From positions 1 through 64,000 of the forward strand of contig CALYLW010001406.1 in assembly GCA_944989445.1 (NCBI GenBank): a DNA stretch of 64,000 nt, given 5' to 3'. A program made the position numbers and the translations under genes. Below the pieces are notes generated by a model that was given only the letters and a program-made list of their open reading frames with translations, was not told where the DNA came from and did not search any database. Below are positions 51,301 through 63,300 of the stretch, one piece after another; position 1 is the stretch's first letter, and every line of letters begins with the position of its first letter. Origin of the DNA: Ampullaceana balthica (lineage: Eukaryota > Mollusca > Gastropoda > Lymnaeidae).

Positions 51301-54300
51301 GATGCATGATCTTCAAAGTCATTAAAATACATAATTGGTATTTTTTTCCAGAATGCCCATGCCTATGTGAATGCTGCATTTAGATTTGGTGTAATTTCCA
51401 AGAAAGTTATTGGAAAACCATCTCTAGTGTTTGGTGGCATAAGTGAAAATATGGTTTGTGAAAATGAAATCATAGTGAACAAAAAATATATGTATTTAAG
51501 AAACCAAATTGTATCCACTCTGTTGTAAAACTGTTTGAACACTTTTTAACAGTTGGAGGGAAGAAGGTTTTGGGTCATTATGCTTGAAAGAAAGAAGAAA
51601 TGAATGACCTCTTACTTTTATGGAAGTGCTTTCTTCTTTCTTTGAAAAAAAAATTATTAATATTTTAAACCACAGAAAGATTCATATTTATCTGGTGAAA
51701 GTTTTATCCCTCAACACCTAGTAGAGCTATAAAATAAAATAAATAGATATTGAGTTCATGTTAATTATTCATATTATGTATTTACAGGTTCATGCTGTTA
51801 AATCTGAAACATACTTAGCAGGAAAAAATCTCGATGATGAAGTCATTAAAGGTTTTTACATTTTACATCCATTATAAATTGACCTGAGGTTATATAGCAT
51901 CATCTGAGGTGCCAATGTAGGGCCCTGGGCTACTCTTATGACATTTTCCAATGAGACAGATTCATGGCCTTCATTATCAAATAAAATTCTCTGTGGTTAT
52001 ACAAAACTTTTATCATTGTCTTGTGAGTTTCACTGTACTTTCTCAGGATCCAAAAAATATTCTTGTGAATAATTCTCTAATGCAACGTAACATAGTTCTT
52101 ACTCAGCAAAACTAGCAATATAAGATAACTAGTACAAGCACATTCTTCCAAACTTGACAGCTGTAATGTCCAATGATATCCTTTTCCTTTCTTGGCAGAA
52201 TTTGTATCGATAGCTTTTTCTATCAATGGATTTTATATCATGACATTTTCTGCTTATGCGGAATTTTCTGTCAATAAATATTTTTCTGATTAAGTCCCCT
52301 CAAATAAATATTAGAGTTATAGTCCTCAAAATATATTGTTTACCCAACACATTGTTAGAAACAAAAATAGGAGCAATGAAGAAAATTTTAAACTGTTGTA
52401 ACCACATTTCATTTAGTATACACATTTTAATACATGGGCAATAAATTAACTTACAACTAGTTTTTCAAAAAAATATATGTATACTCATTTAAGTAAATAC
52501 TACTTTGATGAATGTTTTAGAAACCCTGGCTTTGCTGGCATCTGAGCTTGAGCCAACTGACTATGACCCACTCATTGCTTCAGCCAAGTACAGAAAAAGT
52601 TTAGCAATTAATCTTCTCTATAAGGTACTCATTGTTTAGAAACTTTAACATTAGCAACAACATTTTATTCTTTTGTTTAAAGAAATTCTCAATTTAGGCT
52701 TAGTTTTTTTTGACATATTTGCTACAGGTAAAAAAAATTTTTTATGAAATAATATTGTGAACTCACGAAACTCTCTCATTCATATCAATGATTTAATTAA
52801 ATTTTTTGATGGATCTAAAATTTGTATTTTCTTACCTAGCAATAGTAATAATATAATTTTAACAATATTACAAAAATGTCTCTATTAAACATAACTAGAC
52901 ATTGCTGGAAGTTTACAAACCATCTGATTCAAGAATTAAAACAGGAGTTGACAGCATGGAGAGGAGCTTATCTTCAGGATTACAGACTTACCAAGAGAAG
53001 AGCTCCGACTTCCCTTTAAAACAAGCTTTACCAAAATTAGAAGCACCACTTCAGGTACTCTTGGCATTTAATAGCTTATATTTAAATTCAATTATTTCCT
53101 CTGTTTAATATGTAACGTAAGATTGTGCTATGTCACAATGTACTAATAACAAACTTCTTCAATCAAAAAATAGATTCATTAATCTAATTGTTTTATTAAT
53201 TTTAATATGAACTATTGAATTGTCTCAAAGTGTTGAAATGCTATCATGTAAAATATAACATTGGAGTTAAATAAAAAGAGATTGTGTAAAATTTAAAACT
53301 GTGCAGTGAGCTCATTTTGTAGTTAATAAAAAGAGGATGTACTCATGATTACAATCCCTATAATTTAATTTACTTTCTAGGCATCTGGTGAGACTGTTTA
53401 CACTAATGACATCCCAGCCTTCCATCGAGAACTCTTTGGTGCCTTTGTTGTCTCCACAGTTGCTTCAGCTACACTAGAAAATGTGGATCCCACTGAGGCT
53501 TTAGTATGATCATTTTACACTAAATATTTGAAATATAATTTTTAGACATTAAGTGTTACAGATCACAGGAGATTTAAAGAATAAAGCTTAAAAAGAGAAG
53601 TAAATGAGTTATTCAATAGTTATGTAATAATAATTTTAAATTGCTATTTTAATCCTACTTTAACACTTTTATTTTAATATACTCCATATAATTTATTCCA
53701 TATTTGTCTCCAGGCTATTAGAGGTGTTGTAAGGTACATTGGTACAGCTGATATCCCCAAAGAAGGAAAAAATGTGTTCATGAGTTGTACCTCTCTGAGA
53801 GGGATAACTCCAGAAGAGGTTATTTCTTTTTGATCAGTAAATCCTTTTGTATTTCATGTAATGTTAATACAGAACTAATTAAATTAAAGCATATTTAAAC
53901 TCCTCCGAAATCAAGGATGAAATTTACTCTTATAATGTGTCAATTAACCCTATAAGACAATATATAAATATATATATATTAGGGCTGCAGAAATTAACGA
54001 TTAATTAATCGTTTAAAAATAATTTCATTGGTTAAAATTAAATTAAAATTTAAGAAAAAATATATTTTTTTTTCTTCTCCAACTTATCAATTATTTTATA
54101 TTTTTTGTTAAATACTTTTCCCTCATATTATTATTATTTATTTAGATGTGCATATGTAAACAAAAAGGTTTTTCTTCCTTATTTCTTGCATGGCAGAACA
54201 AATTTGTTGTGTAACGTCACAAAATTTGCGAGGCAAGGAATTATGCGACTCAACCGATTTCGTGAAATAATGAAGCGTGACTTAACGGGATCTATAGATG

Positions 54301-57300
54301 CATTATATAAAATATAATTAATCGAAATTAATTGATTAATTTTTCCAGATTAATCGAACAAAAAATTTTAATCAGTACCAGCCCTAATATATATATATAT
54401 GTATGTATCCCCATATTTATATATATAATTAGTCCAATTTTTTTGTTTTAGTGATTCTTTGTTATTGCAGTATTTTCTCCTTCTTATTTTACATGATGCC
54501 TTGTTATTATAGAATTTATGTAACTGATATTAAAACCTTCTCATTTGTTTATCCACTTAATTGTTGTGATTTCAGGAGCATTCCCAATGATAAAAGGATT
54601 GATAAGATTCTCTATCAATGTGGCTTTAACTGAAACCTTACTACTACCAGTGCTTTAATTTTAAAAAAAAATTTTTGGTTGTGGTTTGCAGTTGAATCTT
54701 ACATCTCCATTTTGATGAATCAACTTTTGATATTCAGTTGAGCTGAAATAATGCATATTTGCCTGAGATGAAATGAACACCTTTCATTATATGGAGATAT
54801 ATGGCGATATATGGGGATATATATGGAGATATATGGAGATCAATTTACCCTTAAGTCACCTCTATCTTGCATCTCAATTTCAACTCTCTTCCCTGGTTTA
54901 CATTTTTTCATTTTTACAAAATTCTATTCTTCAGTTGAACTTGAAATCCAAGGGTTTTCAGGGACAGTGCTCCTTTCGGCATAATTACTCCTTCCTTTTA
55001 CAATCAATGATGAGAATTTTTTACTTACAGATATGTCACCACTGGCATTTAACAAGTTTATAGACACGTTTAGTCACATATTTCATCCCTATTTCTTATT
55101 ATCATATCTATTACAGACACTCCTTCTACTTTTACACAAATTTTGATCATTTTTCACCAATTCAAAGACCAAGAATTTACATTTTTTAAATGCATTTATA
55201 AATTGAGCTTTTCCAAAATTGCACTAAAAATCTGAAATAAATTTTATTTCAGCTACTATAGTGTTGTTACAGTTATATTACTAAATAGACAATAAATATA
55301 ATTTCTCAAAACAGCCTTGCATAATTGGTGTATTTTCCTCTTGATAATAATTCTTAAAATTTTTGCAAAGAAAATAGGATTTAAGTGTACCCATGCTTTA
55401 TGGATATTATTTATGTTTTTAAAAAAGGTGTTTGCAACAAAAGAAATATCATATAATGGTCAAGCTCTTGGTCTAATACTGGCAGGTAAAATAATCCTTT
55501 TTATCTATTAAAATGTTCATTCATTACAAATAAAATATTCCATCTTAATAAGCCCTTACAATTTTGCAACAAAACTTACACTTTCTGTTCATGTAATTGT
55601 CAATTAATGTAAGTGGCATAATGACCTAAAAATAATTTTTTATATAACACTCCTGAAATGATTATAATAAATAAGATTATTGTTTTTCAAAATATGCCAG
55701 GTGTAATAACTTAAATGTATAACATATAAACAGGGTATTAGTTAGCCTGACAGGACGTAACACAACAGCGAACGTTTCGGCAAAGAGCCTTCCTCAACGA
55801 ACAAATAGTACACAAGTAAAACGAATAAAACGAAAGAATAAAAAAACTTAGCTGCGGTGAAATCCAATTAGTCCAGCTAAGTTTTTTTATTCTTTTGTTT
55901 TATTTGTGTACTATTTCTTCGTTGAGGAAGGCTCTTTGCCGAAATGTTCGCTGTTGTGTTACGTCCTGTCAGGCTAACTAATACCCTGTTTATATGTTAT
56001 ACATTTACTAATTTAAATGCCTGATTGCAGTCTCACCCCCATTACTGTAATAACTTAAAGTCTTGTATGGAAGAATTGTATTGATTTAGAATAAGCTAAA
56101 GTTAACACAAATTAAATTTTTAAAAAGCATCCTATGTGTTAAAACAAAATAAATATTAACTGCACGAAATTAAGTTTAAACTAAGGAACAACTTTCCAAA
56201 AAAAATTATACAGAGACACAAAAAATTGCTGAGGAAGCCGCCAAGAAAGTAAATGTTACATATTCCCATGTAAAACCTGCTGTTGTGAGCCTTGATGAAG
56301 CTATTGAGAAACAAATGTTTCATGAGGGCAGAGATGAAAAAATTGTTGGAAACCCTGATGGTAAGCTCATAGCTACTCTAACTAGAAGCTTTGAGTACTA
56401 TAGAAATGTATAAAAAATATGTTTTAACCTTTCGTACCATGACATAAATTTTAAAGTTTTACAAATTCTCAGATGCTCTGAAAGAAGCAGAAGTTGTTGT
56501 GTCTGGAGAGATAAGAGAAGGATCCCAGTATTATTTCTACATTGAAAATCAAGTCAGTCATTTTATTCAAATAAATACATTTTTGCCATCATTATCATAA
56601 TGAATTGTTATTTTTCAGTGTTAACTGTTTTTATTTTTGGAGGGACTTTATCCTATTCATATTAGATTCATTGTCAATTAAATTATTATCCTATGATTAT
56701 GGGATTATATAAATGAATTTCTTGGCCATATGGCTATTAGGTGTCTGTAGCTGTACCAACAGAAGATGGCATTAACCTTTATGCTGCCACACAATGGGCT
56801 GAACAGAACCAGAAAGCTGCTGCTGCCATAATAGGGAAACCTTTCCACTTGTAATTATAATATTGTTGGAGACATGCAACATGTATTCATAAAAATTGAT
56901 CATGATAAATTTGATAATCTGACATAGTTATTTTATATTTAGAAAAATAGTTCTTCTTTAATTATGTATTTAACCAAATTTTTACATGGCTCATTAAGGA
57001 GAAAACCATGATCTAATTACTGTAGGTGGAATTATTTACTTATTTTCAGCATAAATGTGATTACGAACAGAATAGGTGGAGGATTTGGTGGCAAAGTTCT
57101 TTATTCTTGTAACATCTCTGCTGCAGCAACACTGGCCTGCTATGTTACCAAGAGGTTAACTACTTTTTTTTTATTTCTTCAGGATCATAAGCTTACAGCT
57201 CATTATATATTTATTTTTTAAAAAATCAACTTGAAATTCAGTTCATTTTGACAGTAAAGTTTAATACTTAATTATTGAATTTTTAACAGCATTTCAAGAA

Positions 57301-60300
57301 ATGACCATCAACTTAAACATCAATACTTTTCAAATCTTTTTAAAATATTCAAATGTTACCCTTATCTTAGATTACTTTTTAAAATGTTTTTAACTATGTA
57401 ATTATTTGAATCCTTTTAATCATTTTCAGAATATTGAAATCAATTACATATATATAATTTCTTTTCTTTTTTTGTTTCCTTTTTGAAGACCTGTTCGTCT
57501 AATTGTCGATATGCCAACAAACGTTAAGCTGTCAGGAAAACGTTTTCCAATCTTGGCCAAGTACAAAGTAAATTTTGATTAGCATCAGATTTAGGGCGCC
57601 TGGTAATGGGCTACTTGTCATAAAAGAAATAACCAATATTTGTTTTAAAAGATAATTAAAATCTTATATTTCCTTGTGTTACTCTGAATTTCAATACAAT
57701 ACAATACTTTTGGAAGTTCCGTTTCAGGTTTATAATCTTGATTAAATTTATTCAATATTATGGATTTATCTACAACAACGCTTCACATTGGTGGGTAAAG
57801 ATAATGAAGAGTCAGCTAATGTCTTAACAAAACAAAAAGGATCCCTAATGTATAAGTTGGTTTTGTAAGAATCAAAAGCTTTCTTGATGCAGATAAACAT
57901 GTGTGCGACATGGATTTCTTAGTCTTTAAAGATTTTTATCATTGAAAAAATACACATGAGAATATCAAGGATGGAGAAAAATGTATAAATGAATTGAAAA
58001 TGTTTTCTTCTGAGCATCACTTACTTACAAGTGACTTACTGAAAAAAAACAAAAGAAACACATTATGGAGCACGCATGTAGCAAAAGAAGAAAGTGTGTT
58101 TCTCTAAACAATATGACCAAAGACATTTATTTAAATCACATGATGATGTCAAATTTGGATTTCGTCAGTGGAACAATAATGGATGCTTTTTTTTCACCAT
58201 TATTATGACAGGCTGGATTCAGCAGAAATGGCAAGCTGCAGGTTGTTGACCTAGATATGTATGTAGATAGTGGATTTAATAAATCTCCATTAACAGATCA
58301 TTTTCCACACACAGTAGATGAAGGTAAGTCCAACCAATATTATATTAATTAATATTTTTATCAAAACATTGAGCTTCTTTGTGTTGACCCAACATCACAG
58401 AGACTTTAACTTAACATTTTTATACATTAAAAACATTACTCAAATAAGTGCCTCCATGTCAAGTCTCAGTGGCAATGGTAAACAGACCAATATTAATTGT
58501 AACCCTCAAAACCTGAAAAACTCAAGTCCTCCCAATAACATTTGGTGCTTATTTGTGGCTCCTGGCCCACATGTCAAATTATTTGTTTTTTCTTGTGTTG
58601 TTGTTTTTTAATTTTGGGGTGGGGGCCTGGGGGGGGGTCTTCTTTTACATTTATTTATGTGAAGTAAATTGGATTCCAAATTAATTTATTCCTTTTATGA
58701 TATAAATCTTTATCAAATATATCAATTCAATCTAATATCTCTGATAATTAACCTCTCACATTCTATTTTTAGTCTTAAATTGTTCTAAATATCTCTGAAC
58801 AACAAATATTTTTTTATTAACATGAAATGCTATTGATTACTTTAAAATTCAGGATATTTTTCTCCCAACTGGAGAGTTATCTGCACCTCAGTGAAGACCA
58901 ATAAACCCACAGCTCAACCCTGTAGAGCTCCAGGTGTGTACTTTTAAACTTATTGTTTATGTTACTGTTACACTGTTAGGAAGGGTTGAACCATAACCAC
59001 GATTTGGGGCATTAAGAGGGGAAAAACACTTTCTTGGTGTGCTTACATTCTGCTCTACAAAAATACTTTCCATCATCATTTATTTTTATTCTCCCTCATC
59101 CACCATTTTAAAAAAATAATTTTGACACTGTAATTAGTTCTGTTGCCAAGATACCTGATTAATATGCATTTGACATTGTGATATACATTTGAAAAACAGG
59201 TTCTGTGCCAGCTTCCTTGGTCATAGAGTCTGTCTTAGAACATGCAGCCAAGGAGATCAGCATGCATCCAATTCTATTTAAAGAAATTAACTTGTATGAA
59301 AAAGGTCAGGTAAGTGGCTTGCATAAGTTAATATAATCCCATAGAAAAGAACACAAATATTATAGAGCCTTTTGGTCAGCATTTTTTTAAAAAATGAAGA
59401 TTTCCTTATTAACCTAATTCTTCATGATAAAATCTTAAGCACAAATTCAAATTATTTACTTCTTTTGTTGTTATGAATTTAATAAGTTTGAAATTGTTTA
59501 GTGTTTCCTGAAACTTCAACAGTCAAATATTTTATTTTAGATCTCTAAATTTGAAAAAGATAAAATATCAGTGAGAAAAAACAAAAATTTTATATAATTT
59601 TTAGTTTACTCTTCCAAAAAATTATTGATGATTTTAAAATGGATTTACAAAGAAATATAATTTATTTAAAATAGTTTGTAGTAGTATAAATAGTTTTAAA
59701 CAATCCAAAATATTTTGTACAAAATTTTTCGCAAAATTTAATTTCTTTTTTGTCTCTTTACACTGGAACCTCAAGATAAGAATTTAATCCGTTCCGGGGT
59801 GGCTTTCGTATCTTGGAGTTTTTGTATGTCGAACTAAGTTTTACATGCATAATCTTATCTTATCTTATCTTATCTGTTTACAGACGCTCCTTCTATACAG
59901 AAGATTATTGCGTCCTACGCTTATCTATAGTTTGTGTTTAGTCCTGCATTTTTATTAGAGATTTATATGTTGATAAAGTGTTGGTTTTCCTGGATTCTTC
60001 AGGCAACCCATTCCACGCCCGAATTCTGGACGGAAAGAAGGAAAAACTTGTATGTGTTTGTTCTTGCATACGGAATAAGAAAGGTGTTTTTATCCTTATG
60101 TCTATCTGAGGGTTGTATTAAGTTATCTTTGTGTTGTATTTCTAAATTAGAATTAATTGCTTTATGTATGATTACTACTTGCTCTTGGTTCTTCTATCAT
60201 CTAGTGTTTCAAGGTTTAATGATTGAACTAATGGTGTTATTCTTGTCAGTTTCGAATATTCTCCAGTAATGAATCTGGCAGCTCTTTTTTTAATTTGTTC

Positions 60301-63300
60301 TAGTTTATCAATGTTTTCTTTGGTGGATTGGTCCCATACAGAAGATGCATATTCTAGTACAGGTCTCACCAAAGTGAGGTAGCATTTTAGTTTTATATCT
60401 CTATTACATTTGTTAAAGTTCCTTTTTATAAAGCCTAAGGTTTTGTTTGATTTTTTAATAACTTCATTGACATGGGGATTCCATGATAGTTTCTCATTTA
60501 TTAAGACTCCTAAGTATTTTGCATCTTTAGTTTGGGTCAGTTCTTTTCCATGAATGTAATATTTTGAATTTATTTGTTTCTTTTTCTTTGTTACTCTTAA
60601 CAGTTGACACTTTTCTGGGTGGAAAGACATACTCCAGTTAGTTTCCCATTTTATCATTTCATCTAACTAATCTGTTCCAAGCCACACAAGAAACAACACT
60701 AAAAAATGAAAATAACATTGAAAACCAGAGAAAAACAAAGTAGGATTCTTTAATCCATAAAAATACACATTATAAATCTGATAAATAATGATAAAACAAT
60801 GAAAACAGAATAAAATAAATGAAAAAATAATATGTACACAAATGTGAACCCTTTACTTTTCGAGTGAGGTGATGTGGCGAAATGTCGGAGTGGGGTGGTA
60901 AGGGATGAGATCGGATGGCTGAAAACATTACGGCACTATATAGGAAACACTTAACTTTATGAAAATAATATGTTATGTACAAACTTTGCATGAATTAATG
61001 CTAAATAAGCTCTAACATTTAGTACAATGGTACACTAAAAATACGCAACATAACACTTAAAATTGTGTAAATTTTTTTTTGCTTTTTAAATAATAATTTT
61101 AAAAAATTTAAACCTTTTTTGTTTTGCACTTTCTAATTTTCTGTTTCACTTTCATTTTCTCCGCCTCACTGCTACCAACATCTTCGCTACTTATGGTCAC
61201 TTAGCAAAATGTTGATCCAAGGAAGCTAGTTTTTGCCTGCTTTTTACAATGTTTCTGAACTAGTCAGGAAAATGTCTTTGAACTGCACAAGAACTGTTGG
61301 TGGTGCATTGAATGCAGACACTTGATGCCCAATGTTGTCTACTGCGAGTTTTTCGTATCTTTAATTTTTTTTTCAGATCTTGGAACAAAATTTTCCTCGA
61401 GTCACCTTTCATATCTTGGATTTTTTCTAACATAAAGCATTCGTATCTTGAAATACCACTGTATTTCATTAATGATAGTAAATTTTTAAGAAAATTCAAT
61501 AATCTTTAGTTTTATAGATATTTTTAAAGTTAACACTCCTATTATAATCAAGAATGAATAATAACAAAATATTTATTTCCTGAAGTTTTATAACATATTT
61601 TATATATCTTAAAAATGATGACTAGTTAATTAAAAATTATTTTTACAAAATTGTAAATCTTAATAATAATAAAAAAAATGTTTATATTTGAATCTATTTG
61701 AAGATACATATGAATATGTAACACAATGGCAATGTTTATACAGCCTCAGGCAAATTACTCTGGCTGTTTTGTTATGAACATTTTACAAAAAAAAATTTAC
61801 TTGAAAAATGTATTAGAGGCAAGGAACATGATTGATAAATAATTAACAATGTGAATACTATAACTAGCAAAATTCGAACTAATAAAATAAAAAATAAAAA
61901 TTTTAAAAAATAGAACATGTTTTTGATCATTTTATTGTCAATTGGATTTAACTTTAATTGAGATCGATTTACTTACAACTTATTTTTTATTTATTATTTA
62001 TCATTATTATTAATAGTTTTATATTATATAATATAAATATATCTATTTTTGATTATATAAAGATGAAGCACACTATAGAGACCAGTGAACAACTAAAAGT
62101 CTGTGAAAATTCAATATCTTATCTTATCTATACAGACGCTCCTTCTATGCAGAAGATAATTGCATCCACAGACCATGACAGATGATCTGTTGGCAAGTGA
62201 TGCAGCGTTCACAGGCCACGGCTTTGTGGGTTCCACGCATTACCCAGCCGCCTAACTAGTGTTAGGTACCCATTCGGAGCTGGGTGACTCAGGGACGCCC
62301 TAGGCCCCGGGAACAAACCCTTTGCCTTCACACGGATTCAAACCCGTGACCATCGGTACACCAGTCGAGTGTGCTGCCACTCGACCACCGTGTCCCCAAT
62401 AAGAGAATAAGACTTAAATCATCAAAATTGAACAAACTAAAAAATCAACAGAGTTGTGAAGTTAAATAAAATTGATAAAATAATGATGAAAAGCGCTATA
62501 TTTAAACATGTCTTTTTTAAATAAACTATGCAAGTAATATTCTTAATACTTCCATAACTATTTCTTCCATCAGACTGATTTACAAGGTGTCCCACTGACC
62601 CACTGCACTCTGAGAGATGTATGGCACAGACTCAAGCAAACAGCTGAGGTGGCTGAGAGGATGAGACAAGTGGACACATTTAATAGAGTAGGTCAAGTTT
62701 ATTGGTTGTTTAAGCATATAAATATAGTTATAAATGTGTTAACATATAAAGCATTTAAGGCTTTGTCCTGCCACTTTAAGATCATGCATTTTTAGTCTCA
62801 GGCAATTGATCCAGATCTTTCAGTGACATGCAGCAAGCTTTGTACTGAACCCTTACAGTTTGGGCTGAATGATGGAAATAGCTTAAAGCTGATTACCATT
62901 GGAAGAATAGTGACAATTCTTGTTGTTCAAGATAAAAATGGGCCTGTCAACTGCTCCTAACATGAATGTGGTCAAGCCCTAGACAATAAAGTTATGACAT
63001 ACAGTTCCAATTCACAACATCAAGACTGCAGGACAAGGGCTGTTATTTCTTGCCAAGACAGTTAAGGACTCAAATAAGCTTTCCAAAGTAGTAGGGAAAA
63101 CACTTGTCACTTGCCTTCTGCATTTCAAACTCAAGCATGTGATAAAATCATGAATTAACAAAGAAAGATTGCAAACTTTCCCCACAACATATATAGCAGT
63201 GAGAATTATCAATATATTGATTGTGGGCCATCAAGATTTAATAAATAAAATGAAATAAGTTATTTCTTAGAGTAAATTTTATGTTTCTTGATAAAACAGG

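Noticed and set aside
62800..63212. Possible coding relics in intron 25 (plus-strand [20 protein letters not shown] and a 66-codon minus-strand ORF)
   Set aside because: Short, no recognised family and no splice context that fits gene 2. Left as intron.
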